A DNA stretch of 64,000 nt from Bacillus solitudinis (GCF_002797395.1 NZ_KZ454943.1:324724-388723); one strand, 5' to 3'. Shown: positions 9,375-18,549, counted from the stretch's first letter. Numbers and translations: made by a program. The notes: generated by a model not told the origin, from the sequence alone.

Positions 9375-9643
9375 TACCCAATATACCGATGTACATTACT
9401 GAAAATTTGATATGTGAAAGTTGTCAAATGTGAAAGCATCCAAGGACCAAACGCAATTAAAGCAAACAAAACTCCAACAATCTTCGGAATAAAGGCTAGC
9501 GTTTGCTCTTGAATTTGTGTCGTAGCTTGAAAAATACTAACAAGTAAACCTAAACCTAAAGCAATAGCAAGAAGAGGCCCGGCAACTAATAAAACAGTCC
9601 ATACACCTTTCTCAGCAACGTTAATAACAAATTCAGGAGACAT
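9374..9643 (-). CDS. fliQ: Flagellar export membrane protein FliQ
   Basis: 89 residues with two membrane helices (about 13-37 and 50-75). The loop between them has the family motif SIFQATTQIQEQTLAFIPK. FliQ subunits pack around the FliP5-FliR core of the export gate. It is placed between fliP and fliR as in nearly all flagellar loci. Confidence 0.96.
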   Translation of the reverse strand: MSPEFVINVAEKGVWTVLLVAGPLLAIALGLGLLVSIFQATTQIQEQTLAFIPKIVGVLFALIAFGPWMLSHLTTFTYQIFSNVHRYIG

Positions 9644-9657
9644 TAAAACACCTTCCT

Positions 9658-10365
9658 CTAATTAAAACTAAGTAGTAATGATTGGACGATTAAATACCAA
9701 CCGTCAACAAGCACAAATAACAATATCTTAAACGGAAGTGCAATCATAACAGGTGGAAGCATCATCATTCCCATTGCCATTAGAATACTTGCAACAATCA
9801 TATCAATGACAAGAAAAGGTATAAATATGAGAAAACCAATCTGAAAGGCAGTCTTGAGCTCACTTATTGCAAAAGCTGGAACAAGAGCTGTCAAAGGAAT
9901 ATCCTCAAGAGAATCTGGGCGTTCCAACCCTGCATACCCCATAAAAAGTGCAAGATCCTTTTCTCTTGTGTGTTTTGCCATAAATTCCTTCATTGGCACA
10001 ATACCTCTTTCAAAAGCCTCAACTTGGTCAATTTCTCCATCTAAAAACGGAGTCAATGCCTGCTCATTCACTTCAGCAAAAATCGGTGCCATAATAAAAA
10101 ATGTAAGAAACAAAGCTATACCAATTAAAACTTGGTTTGGTGGCATTGACTGCGTGGCGAGCCCTTGTCTTACAAAAGATAAGACAATGACAATTCTTGT
10201 AAAGCTCGTCATTAAAATCAATATGCTAGGAGCAAGAGATAAGACAGTTAAGACGAGTAAAAGTTGAATTGTCGTCGCTACATCTGCAGGATTATCGGTT
10301 AAGAAGTCTGCATTAATGCCAGGAAAAGTTGTGATAGCAGGAATTACGATTTGCTCAATTGTCAT
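9658..10365 (-). CDS. fliP: Flagellar export gate protein FliP
   Basis: 235 residues. Hydrophobic segments lie near 37-60, 80-100, 175-195 and 205-230. The conserved signature SILILMTSFTRIVIVLSFVR and the stretch MPPNQVLIGIALFLTFF identify FliP. The middle periplasmic part (about 105-165) carries DLALFMGYAG. FliP forms the pore-like core of the export gate. AAGGAGAGAG precedes the ATG, which overlaps the end of fliZ by 11 nt. Confidence 0.97.
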   Translation of the reverse strand: MTIEQIVIPAITTFPGINADFLTDNPADVATTIQLLLVLTVLSLAPSILILMTSFTRIVIVLSFVRQGLATQSMPPNQVLIGIALFLTFFIMAPIFAEVNEQALTPFLDGEIDQVEAFERGIVPMKEFMAKHTREKDLALFMGYAGLERPDSLEDIPLTALVPAFAISELKTAFQIGFLIFIPFLVIDMIVASILMAMGMMMLPPVMIALPFKILLFVLVDGWYLIVQSLLLSFN

Positions 10366-11074
10366 TTTTCTCTCTCCTTACAGCCTCATGAATTTGTTTC
10401 TGCGACTTCGAAACATCCGAAAGCTGTTTGGACAAAAGTTCCTTAAACGCTTGTTGATTTGCCTGATTTGGCAATGAATGTTCACTTTTTTTATAGTCCG
10501 TTCCTTTTAAGCGACTAGTTACCCATGCCATTACCTTATTAATCGGAACATCTATTTGAGCAAATTGCTCTTCCTGCTGATTGATAAGTTCATTTATTTC
10601 TACTTCGTTATCAATTTCTTTCAGTAACTGAATGGTTTCACCCACTCCTACAACCAACACACGGTTCCCGACTTTTACTAATTGAACAGAACGATTCGCC
10701 CCAAGAGGCACACCACCTATATTTTGTAGTACTTGTGTTGAACGAAACATACGTGAACGCTTATTAATAAAGCGGAGCAGAGCATATAATAGAAAGATGA
10801 CAAATCCTAATGCGCCTATCATTTGCGCAAATATCATAAACGCATTCTGTTCTGCAAATGCTTCTGTCTCAGAGGCATCCGACTCACTTTCATTACCTAC
10901 TAGAGGAAGATCTTCACGTTCATTTGGTGTTTGCTCGGTCTCATTTCCTTGTTCCGGATTGAGAGATTCTAAGACAGATCTAGATTCTATTTCTTCTTCG
11001 TTAGCAAAAATACTTGGTTGATAGAAAAATAGTAGGATTATAGCCAGACATAATGATACTCGAATCGAGCGCAT
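10355..11074 (-). CDS. fliZ: Flagellar biosynthesis protein FliZ (FliO-type)
   Basis: 239 residues. A signal-peptide-like N-terminus (VSLCLAIILLFFYQPSIFA) is followed by a low-complexity acidic stretch, one membrane helix at about residues 80-102 (FAQMIGALGFVIFLLYALLRF), and a FliO-like cytoplasmic part with GANRSVQLVKVGNRVLVVGV. FliO proteins help assemble the FliP ring. ATG at 11074 is preferred because the GTG at 11086 abuts the AAAGGGGG ribosome binding site. It sits between cheY and fliP, the same place as B. subtilis fliZ. Confidence 0.92.
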   Translation of the reverse strand: MRSIRVSLCLAIILLFFYQPSIFANEEEIESRSVLESLNPEQGNETEQTPNEREDLPLVGNESESDASETEAFAEQNAFMIFAQMIGALGFVIFLLYALLRFINKRSRMFRSTQVLQNIGGVPLGANRSVQLVKVGNRVLVVGVGETIQLLKEIDNEVEINELINQQEEQFAQIDVPINKVMAWVTSRLKGTDYKKSEHSLPNQANQQAFKELLSKQLSDVSKSQKQIHEAVRREKNDN

Positions 11075-11110
11075 GAACGGAGACACCCCCTTTTTACACA
11101 GAATTCATTA

Positions 11111-11473
11111 TTAACCAAGTGTCTTTTTTATTGCTTCTAATACTCGGTCTGCTTGAAATGGCTTAACAATAAAGTCCTTTGCACCTGCTTGTATAGCATC
11201 AATGACCATTGCCTGCTGTCCCATTGCAGAACACATAATAATTTTAGCATTAGGATCAAATGTTTTTATTTCTTTTAATGCCGTAATTCCATCTTTTTCC
11301 GGCATTGTAATATCCATGGTCACAAGATCCGGTGACAACTCTTGATATTTCTCAATCGCCTGTGCCCCGTCATTTGCTTCCCCAACGACATCATATCCAT
11401 TTTTGGATAATATATCTTTTATCATCATTCGCATAAAAGCCGCATCATCAACAATTAACACTTTATGTGACAT
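11111..11473 (-). CDS. cheY: Chemotaxis response regulator CheY
   Basis: 120 residues, a single receiver domain. The acidic pair is in VLIVDDAAFMR, the phospho-acceptor Asp54 in LVTMDITMPEKDG, the conserved Thr/Ser in IIMCSAMGQQ and the Lys in AKDFIVKPF. CheY-P binds the switch proteins FliM and FliY, encoded just upstream, to set rotation direction. In B. subtilis CheA supplies the phosphate. cheA is not in this operon. Confidence 0.96.
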   Translation of the reverse strand: MSHKVLIVDDAAFMRMMIKDILSKNGYDVVGEANDGAQAIEKYQELSPDLVTMDITMPEKDGITALKEIKTFDPNAKIIMCSAMGQQAMVIDAIQAGAKDFIVKPFQADRVLEAIKKTLG

Positions 11474-11494
11474 GGTCTATCTCCAACCCTTCGT

Positions 11495-12676
11495 CTATTT
11501 TAAATTATTTATACGTTCTACTTTGCTTACTATATCTGTAACACGCACTCCAAAATTTTCATCGATAACGACCACTTCACCTTTAGCAATCAGTTTTTGA
11601 TTAACAAGGATATCAACAGGTTCCCCCGCTAATTTATCTAGTTCGATGATGGATCCTTGTGTAAATTCTAAGATTTCTTTAATCGATCTTTTTGTACGAC
11701 CAAGTTCAACTGTTACCTGGAGTGGAATATCTAAAAGTATGTTTAGATTATTAGACTCGTTTTGCGACAACTCAGGTGGTTCAAATTGAGAAAACGCAGC
11801 AGGCTGGATATCAACAGGTGGTTGTTGAAATTGGCCACCTAAATGTTGTTGACCACGTTGCTCATATTGTGATTGTGGTTGTTGTGGTGGCTGGTGCTGT
11901 GGTTCTTGAACACTTGGAGGTGACTCTTCTCCACCCATCTGACCAAGTTCTTCAATCCCTTCTCCACCAGGATTCATTAACTCATTAACAAGTTGCTTTG
12001 CAAAGGTAACCGTTACAAGTTGCATAATATTCGAGTCAATCAAATCACCAACTTTTAAACGAAATGAAATTTTGACAAGAATATCATCTTCAGGAAAATT
12101 CCCTATCCCTTCATTGTCTCTTACATTCATTAAATCAATTCCAGGCGGTGAAATATCAACTTTTTTATTAAAAATTGTCGACATGGAAGTTGATGCAGAA
12201 CCCATCATTTGGTTCATCGCTTCTTGAACAGCACTTATATGCATCTCACTTAACTCATTAGATGAATCTGTCCCATCTCCACCCAACATTAAATCAGCAA
12301 TAATCGCTGCATCTGATGTCTTTATGACCAGTAGATTCATTCCCTCGAAACCTTCTGTATATTCAACGTGAACGGCTACATGAGGTTGCGGAAATTCAGT
12401 TTCAAGTGCCGAACGTCTAACTAACGATAACGTTGGAGTCGTAATATCAACCTTTTGATTTAATAAAGTTGATAAAGCAGTTGCGGCTGTTCCAAAGGAA
12501 ATGTTTCCGATTTCGCCAAGAGCATCCTGTTCAATCTCAGACAGATAGTCACCAACATTTAACTCATCTCCACTTGTGCTACCCGTGTCTTCTCCTATTT
12601 GGTCATCATCATCTGATGAACTTACGCCTTTTAGTAATTCATTAATTTCATCTTGGGAAAGCATGTCATCATTCAT
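11495..12676 (-). CDS. fliY: Flagellar switch protein and CheY-P phosphatase FliY
   Basis: 393 residues. An N-terminal CheY-P-binding peptide (DMLSQDEINELLKG) resembles that of FliM. A CheC-like phosphatase domain follows (about 45-240) with LGEIGNISFGTAATALSTLL and a second EAMNQMMGSASTSM motif. A Q/P/G-rich linker spans about 245-310, and a FliN-like SPOA domain lies at 310-390 (IPLQVTVELGRTKRSIKEIL). ATG at 12676 lies 8 nt from AGGAGGG; one codon earlier is also possible. The start overlaps fliM by 8 nt. Confidence 0.95.
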   Translation of the reverse strand: MNDDMLSQDEINELLKGVSSSDDDDQIGEDTGSTSGDELNVGDYLSEIEQDALGEIGNISFGTAATALSTLLNQKVDITTPTLSLVRRSALETEFPQPHVAVHVEYTEGFEGMNLLVIKTSDAAIIADLMLGGDGTDSSNELSEMHISAVQEAMNQMMGSASTSMSTIFNKKVDISPPGIDLMNVRDNEGIGNFPEDDILVKISFRLKVGDLIDSNIMQLVTVTFAKQLVNELMNPGGEGIEELGQMGGEESPPSVQEPQHQPPQQPQSQYEQRGQQHLGGQFQQPPVDIQPAAFSQFEPPELSQNESNNLNILLDIPLQVTVELGRTKRSIKEILEFTQGSIIELDKLAGEPVDILVNQKLIAKGEVVVIDENFGVRVTDIVSKVERINNLK

Positions 12677-13661
12677 CATTTTCACCCTCCTCAATCACAT
12701 CGGTCACTTGCACAGCGATTTGATTTTTCGTTTTTCCAGGCTGAGCATAGTATTTCGGAATACCACCTATACTTACTAACAGCGGTTTATTAATTTTTTG
12801 ATTTAGGGAAATCACATCGCCTGTACCTAACATCAAAAATTCTTGAATGGTAATGTCAGAACGTCCTAACTCAGTTTGTATAAGCAAAGGAGCTTGTTGG
12901 ACTCTATTCTCAATTAACTGCTTCTCCTCAGGTTTACGCTGTTTTTTCTTTTCTTGCATCCAATAATGAATCGATAATTTCGGCAACACTTCTTCTAAAA
13001 CAACATGCGGTAAACAAATATTAATCATCCCAGAGGTTTCTGCAATAGTTATAGATAACGAGATAACTACGACTGTTTCATTAGGCGAAACCATCTGAAC
13101 AAACTGAGGGTTCACTTCAATTTCTTCCATAATGGGATCAAGTTCAATAATAGAACTCCATGCATCTTGAAAGCTTTCTAGTGTTCGTTGAAATAACTGA
13201 GACATGATTCTCGTTTCAATTTCGGTTAAATTCTCAATTTTATTAACACTAACACCTTTGCCACCTAATAATCGGTCGAGCATTGCATAAGCGACATTAG
13301 GATTTACTTCCATCATTATCCTACCGTCTAGCGGATAAGGTTCAAAAACATTAAGTATTGTCATTTTTGGAATAGAACGTATAAATTCTTCATAGGGCAA
13401 TTGGTCAACTGATGCAACTGAAATCTGAACAAATGTTCTGAGTTGAGCTGAGAAAAATGTGGTGAGTAGCCGTGCAAAATTTTCATGTATTCTTGATAAA
13501 CTACGAATTTGGTCTTTTGAAAATCGTAATGCACGTTTAAAGTCATATACTTTTACTTTTTTCTCTGTCTCTTCCTTTTTGAGTTCATCAGCATCCATTT
13601 CCCCCGTTGATAGCGCTGATAAAAGCGCATCAATTTCACCTTGTGATAAAATATCAGCCAT
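12669..13661 (-). CDS. fliM: Flagellar motor switch protein FliM
   Basis: 330 residues. The N-terminal CheY-P-binding peptide ILSQGEIDALLSALS is at residues 4-18. The middle CheC-like domain contains YDFKRALRFSKDQIRSL and the conserved GGKG region (RLLGGKGVSV). A C-terminal SPOA domain (about 250-320) has QTELGRSDITIQEFL. FliM links FliG to FliY in the C-ring. ATG at 13661 has AGGTGAGG just upstream. Confidence 0.97.
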   Translation of the reverse strand: MADILSQGEIDALLSALSTGEMDADELKKEETEKKVKVYDFKRALRFSKDQIRSLSRIHENFARLLTTFFSAQLRTFVQISVASVDQLPYEEFIRSIPKMTILNVFEPYPLDGRIMMEVNPNVAYAMLDRLLGGKGVSVNKIENLTEIETRIMSQLFQRTLESFQDAWSSIIELDPIMEEIEVNPQFVQMVSPNETVVVISLSITIAETSGMINICLPHVVLEEVLPKLSIHYWMQEKKKQRKPEEKQLIENRVQQAPLLIQTELGRSDITIQEFLMLGTGDVISLNQKINKPLLVSIGGIPKYYAQPGKTKNQIAVQVTDVIEEGENDE

Positions 13662-13697
13662 GAGCCTCACCTCTCAATCTCTTGTAACAAGAACGGT

Positions 13698-14129
13698 TTA
13701 CTGTATCACCCAACTCGTTGTATAAATCTTAACGACAGAGCCTTCTTGCATTAATTCATTCATTTGGTTCCTTAGCTCTTCTTCAAGTCCTTCTATGCCT
13801 TCTGGACCAGCTAAATCTGAAGATCGTTTACCTGATAAGGTCCGGAGTATGATGTTTTCTACTTGAAACTCTCGTTTTTGAATTTCTTGTAATGCTTTTT
13901 TATTTTCAACATGAATTAAAAACGTGGCACGAGCAAAATCATTTGATAGTAGATTTGTAGTAATTTCCTGTGTTTCAAAAGATAGTGCATTAATCTCATC
14001 AATCGTTGGCGCTGCATTCGGATCAGGTTGATGAGTAAAATGATTCCAAAGGACAAGAGTCACAACTCCCACCAAAGTTAAAGCGACGATAATTATGAGC
14101 ATAATATTAACTAGCTTATTCTTAAACAA
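13698..14129 (-). CDS. fliL: Flagellar basal body-associated protein FliL
   Basis: 143 residues. A single N-terminal membrane helix (about 5-28, LVNIMLIIIVALTLVGVVTLVLW, a hydrophobic run) is followed by an extracellular domain with the family stretch ENIILRTLSGKRSSDL. FliL surrounds or supports the stator near the basal body. It starts 3 bp after the swrD stop and precedes fliM, the standard order. Confidence 0.93.
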   Translation of the reverse strand: MFKNKLVNIMLIIIVALTLVGVVTLVLWNHFTHQPDPNAAPTIDEINALSFETQEITTNLLSNDFARATFLIHVENKKALQEIQKREFQVENIILRTLSGKRSSDLAGPEGIEGLEEELRNQMNELMQEGSVVKIYTTSWVIQ

Positions 14130-14132
14130 TCA

Positions 14133-14342
14133 TTAGCCCTCCACATCTTTATGAATAGCAACAAGACCAATTTGTCGAAATCGTTGATTTACCAATCTAT
14201 ACACTTCATTCACTTCATTTTGTACGATGATTTTTTTTCCACTTACCAGTGTAATTGTCGTGTCGGGAAACGCCTCTACTTGTTCAATCAAAAAGGCATT
14301 CAGCAAAAAAGTGTGTCCATTTAAGCGAATTAATTCAATCAT
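14133..14342 (-). CDS. swrD: Swarming motility protein SwrD (FlbD family)
   Basis: 69 residues of the FlbD/SwrD family: IELIRLNGHTFLLNAFLIEQ, then VEAFPDTTITLVSGKKIIV, then a short C-terminal helix. In B. subtilis SwrD raises motor power. The ATG at 14342 has no ribosome binding site at normal distance: the nearest, GAGGGAGGT, is about 38 nt upstream with a hairpin between (see the regulatory entry). The product matches the family from the first residues, so the start is probably correct and its initiation is unusual. Confidence 0.92.
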   Translation of the reverse strand: MIELIRLNGHTFLLNAFLIEQVEAFPDTTITLVSGKKIIVQNEVNEVYRLVNQRFRQIGLVAIHKDVEG

Positions 14343-14390
14343 AGAATATGGAAGGGCTAGGTGTTTGCACCCTAGCCCAAACCTCCCTCG
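14335..14390 (-). promoter_or_regulatory. swrD initiation region: distant SD, hairpin, and possible 11-codon leader ORF
   Basis: Read on the minus strand, a strong SD (GAGGGAGG, about 14389-14382) is followed by a GC-rich inverted repeat, GGGCTAGGGTG / CACCTAGCCC with one bulged base (14378-14354), then swrD ATG at 14342. A GTG at 14370 lies about 10 nt after the SD and opens an 11-codon frame whose TGA (14337-14335) overlaps the swrD start region. Either the hairpin brings the SD close to the ATG, or a tiny leader is translated and couples to swrD. The structure is seen; the function is inference. Confidence 0.5.
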
Positions 14391-14423
14391 TTATTATGTC
14401 TGAGTGTGATAAAATCTTTTAAA

Positions 14424-15347
14424 TTAACGCTTTAGGTTTATTAACTCCTGGAGAATTTCATCAGATGTTGTAATAATTCTTGTATTGGCTTGGAAACCAC
14501 GTTGCCCAACAATCATTTCAGTAAATTCTTCGGACAAGTCTACGTTCGACATTTCAAGAGTACCTGCAACAATACTTCCTGTTCCACCAGCACCAGGAAT
14601 AGAATAAGCACCCCATGGCGAGTTACCCCCGACTAAAGCTGCCCCTCCAACGTTCCCAGAGTTCGCTGAAACCTGATAAAGATTATCACCTGTTTTTTGA
14701 AGTCCTTCTGGATTTGGAAAGTTGGCAACCATCATTCTACCCGCCAAACGAAGGGCACCACTGTCATCAATATAGTTCACAGATCCATCAGCACCAATAC
14801 TAAAGCTCTGAGCATCGGTTGGTATTTGAATACGGCCATATTGAGTTAAAGTCGCATCTGGTTCACTTCCTCCTGCTGCCGTTGATGTTTGTCCGATTCC
14901 GTATAAACCCGCTGAGTTTACAATAAATCCATCTTCATCTAAATAAAAATTTCCAGCTCTCGTGTAATTGAGATTCACATTGTTTACGTCAATGTTCTTT
15001 ATAGCACCATCCCACTGATTACCTGTAGCTTGTCCCACAACAAAATAACCATCTCCAGAAATACCCAAGTCTAATTCTCGATTTGTATTTTGCAAACTTC
15101 CTTGTGTATGAATGGTATCAATTGAACCCAATTGCATCCCTAAACCTACTTGTTTTGCGTTAACCCCACCTTGGCCTTGCCCAGGTCCTGTAGCACCCGC
15201 AATTTGCTGACTGACTAAATCCTTAAACGTTGTGCGACCTTTTTTAAATCCAAACGTGTTAACATTGGCAATATTATTCCCAATAACATCTAATTTTGTT
15301 TGAAAATTTCTCATCCCTGAAATCCCAGAATACATTGAACGTAACAT
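14424..15347 (-). CDS. flgE: Flagellar hook protein FlgE
   Basis: 307 residues. The N-terminal rod/hook signature includes MLRSMYSGISGMRNFQ and LDVIGNNIANVNTFGFKKGR. The C-terminal D0 helix contains EMIVGQRGFQANTRIITTSD. Between these lies the exposed middle domain, in which glycine and alanine are common. It is somewhat longer than the roughly 264-residue B. subtilis hook protein. FlgE is exported through the FlhA/FlhB apparatus and polymerises under the FlgD cap, encoded two genes upstream. Confidence 0.95.
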   Translation of the reverse strand: MLRSMYSGISGMRNFQTKLDVIGNNIANVNTFGFKKGRTTFKDLVSQQIAGATGPGQGQGGVNAKQVGLGMQLGSIDTIHTQGSLQNTNRELDLGISGDGYFVVGQATGNQWDGAIKNIDVNNVNLNYTRAGNFYLDEDGFIVNSAGLYGIGQTSTAAGGSEPDATLTQYGRIQIPTDAQSFSIGADGSVNYIDDSGALRLAGRMMVANFPNPEGLQKTGDNLYQVSANSGNVGGAALVGGNSPWGAYSIPGAGGTGSIVAGTLEMSNVDLSEEFTEMIVGQRGFQANTRIITTSDEILQELINLKR

Positions 15348-15425
15348 ATACTTTATTCCTCCTTATTATGACTGCTTCATTCAGTCCACAGTCGAAGCCT
15401 CCCATTGGGTCCGGCTCAGATAACT

Positions 15426-15812
15426 CTAGTCAATCAATATCGTTCCATTTATATTTGTGAAAATTTGTGATTGTGCTTCTTCTCGGTTGAGCACTGTAAT
15501 CACCGTTGCATTTTTTGCACTAACGACAAGCGCTGCATCTTCTGTAATAACTAATGAATCATGGACACCCTTTTGTTTAGCTTCTAACATTTTTTCTTGA
15601 ATGATGTTCCACTTAGCTTCAGTAATCTCAATTCCTCTTGATTCCATTCGTTGCTTTGCATGTTTACTAATCTTTAATTCCTGTTGTTGCTGCAAATGAG
15701 CCGTGAATAAGCGTTGGAACTCACCAGTCTTTTCACTTACTTGGTGGTTCGGTGTCTTAGTCGGTCTCGGAAGTGCACGCAATGAATGAGCTACATTCAT
15801 TCTCGGATCCAA
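15426..15812 (-). CDS. TIGR02530-type flagellar operon protein
   Basis: 128 residues. The conserved core ISKHAKQRMESRGIEIT, followed by ALVVSAKNATVITVLNREEA and ending IFTNINGTILID, matches the 'flagellar operon protein' family found between flgD and flgE in many Firmicutes (TIGR02530, from memory). No biochemical role is known to me; the site suggests hook assembly. The start is taken as TTG at 15812, because GGGAGGG lies 6 nt upstream, although an ATG occurs four codons later. B. subtilis 168 has no clear equivalent at this place. Confidence 0.8.
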   Translation of the reverse strand: MDPRMNVAHSLRALPRPTKTPNHQVSEKTGEFQRLFTAHLQQQQELKISKHAKQRMESRGIEITEAKWNIIQEKMLEAKQKGVHDSLVITEDAALVVSAKNATVITVLNREEAQSQIFTNINGTILID

Positions 15813-15829
15813 TAGAATCCCTCCCTCTA

Positions 15830-16330
15830 TTACTCCTCATTTGCCTCACTATTATCTGAAGGCGGAGTCGCAGATGGATTATCTGCTATACTAATTTGAA
15901 CAATTTGATTATTGGAAATCCAGCGACCATTATCAAGTAGGAACCTCAATGTTCCATCCTTTTCTAGCTTCACGGACGAAACTTGATTATCCGCATATTC
16001 TGTTTTCGTTCGATAATCGTCAATTTGCACTTCTCGGGACCATTGCACTTTTTTTCCGATTAATTCACTATGTTGTACCAAGCTCTGACTCGTCTGTAAA
16101 TTTACGAAACGTTGAATCGACTGGTTCATATTTGTCATTTGCTCTAAAGATGAAAAAGTAGCCATTTGTGCAATGAATTCTTTGTCATCCATTGGATTAG
16201 AAGGGTCTTGATTTTGTAATTGAACCATTAATAATTTCAAGAAATCGTCTTTCCCTAACATGTTCTGTCCTGTTTGATTGGTAGCAGAAGGTCTATTACT
16301 TAGATACATTCCTGGATCAATCGTTGTCAT
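15830..16330 (-). CDS. flgD: Hook-capping scaffold protein FlgD
   Basis: 166 residues. The FlgD N-terminal signature is clear: [19 protein letters not shown] followed by [20 protein letters not shown]. The remaining part is short, as in other Bacillus FlgD proteins, and ends in an acidic, disordered-looking tail. FlgD caps the growing hook so FlgE can polymerise. ATG at 16330 is preferred over the adjacent 16333 for spacing to AGGTG. Confidence 0.95.
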   Translation of the reverse strand: MTTIDPGMYLSNRPSATNQTGQNMLGKDDFLKLLMVQLQNQDPSNPMDDKEFIAQMATFSSLEQMTNMNQSIQRFVNLQTSQSLVQHSELIGKKVQWSREVQIDDYRTKTEYADNQVSSVKLEKDGTLRFLLDNGRWISNNQIVQISIADNPSATPPSDNSEANEE

Positions 16331-16338
16331 CATCTCAC

Positions 16339-17499
16339 CTACACTTGTTCATTTATTGTTATTTCTTCAAGAACTTCCTGAAAATTAGCACTATCTTGCT
16401 TTTCTTCTTCTACGTCTGCTTCACGCTCTTGGGACTGTTTTCTTGATTCCTCTTCATCAGATAATTGTTTAAACTGTTGTTCGGAAATTTCAATACGTTC
16501 AACATTTAGTTGTTGCTGAGAAAAAGCTTGCTTTAACTGGGCAACTTGTGACTCTAATAACTCTCTAGTTGTTGAGGATCCCGATAAAATACGTGCAACA
16601 ATCGATCCATTGAGCTGAGTAAGTTGAATGTCTAGACGTCCTAAATGAGCTGGGTACAATTTGATAGACAGACTTTGAACACCATCCTGTTTAGAAGAAA
16701 AAACACCTTTTTGCAATAATTGTTGAAATTGCTTTAAAAATTGTTGTTCTCGTACTTCACGAGGTTGGTTTTCTCCTAGATGTATTGTTGCTTGTTGGGC
16801 TTTAGATAATACTTGTCCAAACTCTTGTCCCGTGAGGCTCACGTTTAACCCAATAGGTTTCTGATAGTCAACCATAATTGGTAAGCTTAACGTTTGATTA
16901 CTCTGCTTACTCTCTTCTTTTGTAAAGATCTCGGCAAATGTTTTGGTTGATTTGTTAGCATTTGGGTTAGCGTTAAGTTTTTCTTGAAGATGCTGAATCA
17001 AACGTTCAAGTACCTTCTCTGGTTCTTTAATTTTTTCGTTTATTAGAAAAGGAAAAAGCTCACCAGGAATTTTTTGAATGTCAAAGACTTTGCCTTCAAC
17101 CTTACTAGAATCCGATGACTGGAATGTGTCCTGAATCATAGAGAGCAATATGAGAATACCTTGCTCTATCTCGGAAAGCTTCATTAAATCCTCTTTACCA
17201 ATCGCTTGTTCACCTGCCATTAATTTCGTTAACATATCTTGAAATTCTTTTGGCAATAATGTTAGCAGCTCTTCAATACCTTGCAATTCAAATAGTTGGT
17301 CTGTTAGTACAACCTCACTCAAAACTTGACTTGATTTTTCATCTGAAGCTATACTTGGCTTCTCCACTTCTCCTTCAAAGAATCCACTTAGAAGATTACC
17401 AAAAGTCATTTCTCCATCTTTTGATGATGAAACCTTACTTTGGTTTACTTGTTTATTTGCAGGTGACATCATTTGTAATAGCGGAATTACACCATTCAT
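16339..17499 (-). CDS. fliK: Flagellar hook-length control protein FliK
   Basis: 386 residues. The N-terminal two thirds is low-conservation, rich in Q, E, L and K, as expected for a molecular ruler. The C-terminal Flg_hook domain (about 270-350) contains [20 protein letters not shown] and a helix with [15 protein letters not shown]. An acidic tail follows. FliK is exported during hook growth and triggers the FlhB switch. ATG at 17499 follows AGGTG. Compare the second FliK-like protein YlqG at 36206-37969. Confidence 0.9.
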   Translation of the reverse strand: MNGVIPLLQMMSPANKQVNQSKVSSSKDGEMTFGNLLSGFFEGEVEKPSIASDEKSSQVLSEVVLTDQLFELQGIEELLTLLPKEFQDMLTKLMAGEQAIGKEDLMKLSEIEQGILILLSMIQDTFQSSDSSKVEGKVFDIQKIPGELFPFLINEKIKEPEKVLERLIQHLQEKLNANPNANKSTKTFAEIFTKEESKQSNQTLSLPIMVDYQKPIGLNVSLTGQEFGQVLSKAQQATIHLGENQPREVREQQFLKQFQQLLQKGVFSSKQDGVQSLSIKLYPAHLGRLDIQLTQLNGSIVARILSGSSTTRELLESQVAQLKQAFSQQQLNVERIEISEQQFKQLSDEEESRKQSQEREADVEEEKQDSANFQEVLEEITINEQV

Positions 17500-17531
17500 T
17501 TTTTCACCTCCCTTCACTCATTTTTATTTTA

Positions 17532-18092
17532 TTAATTTACTAATCTCCGCATAATTTCAGCCGCTTTAGAAGCTTCCATCTTCGAGAGAATTGCTGCTCT
17601 TGATTCTGTAGAAACTTGAGAAACATGCAACAAGGCTTCCTCTGTTTCAAGTTCGCCTATAATACTTGCTGCATTTTTAGCAGACATCGTTTCATACGTC
17701 TTTGCAATTTCTACCAAATCTTGTTCTACCTGATTTGCAAGCTCTTCTTGCACAGCCAGCCTCTGTTCCATTTGGTTACGCTCATTCTCTATGGCGGCTC
17801 TTTCTTCAGCATTCTGTTCAACTTCTCTTTGAAGCTGTTCTATTTCCATTTCTAACTGGTAATTCGTATTTTCTAAATTAGTAATCATTTCTTCATAATT
17901 CACTTTTTCTTCATCCTCTATGTAATCAGAGAGGAATGGTACAGAAGAACCAATTTGTTTCGCTCGATCTATTACATCTATCCCAATAAAAGATAAAATC
18001 ACACTAAATAAAATTAATGCAAATAACGTTGGAATGAATAGGACTAAGAAAAACCATTGGAATTTACTATGCTTTTTTTCATTTTCATTCAT
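17532..18092 (-). CDS. ylxF: YlxF/MotE-like membrane coiled-coil protein
   Basis: 186 residues. One membrane helix (about 12-36, with WFFLVLFIPTLFALILFSVI) is followed by a long E/Q-rich coiled coil (about 65-125) and a C-terminal MgtE-N-like helical domain with MSAKNAASIIGELE and KMEASKAAEIMRRL. This is the architecture of YlxF and of the MotE chaperone described in other bacteria. It lies between fliJ and fliK in the B. subtilis operon too. ATG at 18092 follows AAAGGTGAG; an earlier ATG would overlap fliJ. Confidence 0.88.
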   Translation of the reverse strand: MNENEKKHSKFQWFFLVLFIPTLFALILFSVILSFIGIDVIDRAKQIGSSVPFLSDYIEDEEKVNYEEMITNLENTNYQLEMEIEQLQREVEQNAEERAAIENERNQMEQRLAVQEELANQVEQDLVEIAKTYETMSAKNAASIIGELETEEALLHVSQVSTESRAAILSKMEASKAAEIMRRLVN

Positions 18093-18106
18093 AAGCTCAC
18101 CTTTTT

Positions 18107-18544
18107 TCAACGTCTTGCAAAAAGTTGTACCGAAATTTCATCCATTTGTCTTGAATCTATACTCTTTTGTTCAATTTGAAACTCCATAAATTTTTGTTCT
18201 TTCATTTTTTCATACTTTTTTAGTTCAACAGAAGCAGTAATTAGTTGTTCTTGCTTTTCGGTCATTTTACTTCTAGCTATTTGAGTGGAACGTTGATATT
18301 CCACAATACCTTGCTGAATTCGTAAAAGTTGATTCTCCGTTTGTTGAAGCATAAAAATGGAAACGCCTGTGGACATCTGATTTCGAGCACTCGATTCAAT
18401 TTCTTCCTTCTTCTTTAACAAATCATATAAATCTGTCGCTACTTTTTCAAAATGTCGAACAGAAAAAGAATATTCCGCTTCTGCGTCAACCTTTTCTCGT
18501 TCCTTCAATTCCATCACCTTTTGCAAGGTATAGTGAAATGACAT
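18107..18544 (-). CDS. fliJ: Flagellar export protein FliJ
   Basis: 145 residues, almost all helical with heptad-type spacing and many K, E and Q: an antiparallel coiled coil as in FliJ. It begins FHYTLQKVMELKEREK, the usual FliJ opening. FliJ is the central stalk of the FliI ATPase ring and contacts FlhA. The gene directly follows fliI, with AGGTGAG upstream of the ATG. Confidence 0.93.
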   Translation of the reverse strand: MSFHYTLQKVMELKEREKVDAEAEYSFSVRHFEKVATDLYDLLKKKEEIESSARNQMSTGVSIFMLQQTENQLLRIQQGIVEYQRSTQIARSKMTEKQEQLITASVELKKYEKMKEQKFMEFQIEQKSIDSRQMDEISVQLFARR

Positions 18545-18549
18545 AGATT

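Noticed and set aside
13361-13546. Minus-strand frame inside fliM
   Set aside because: It is in another frame of a conserved gene, without SD or similarity.
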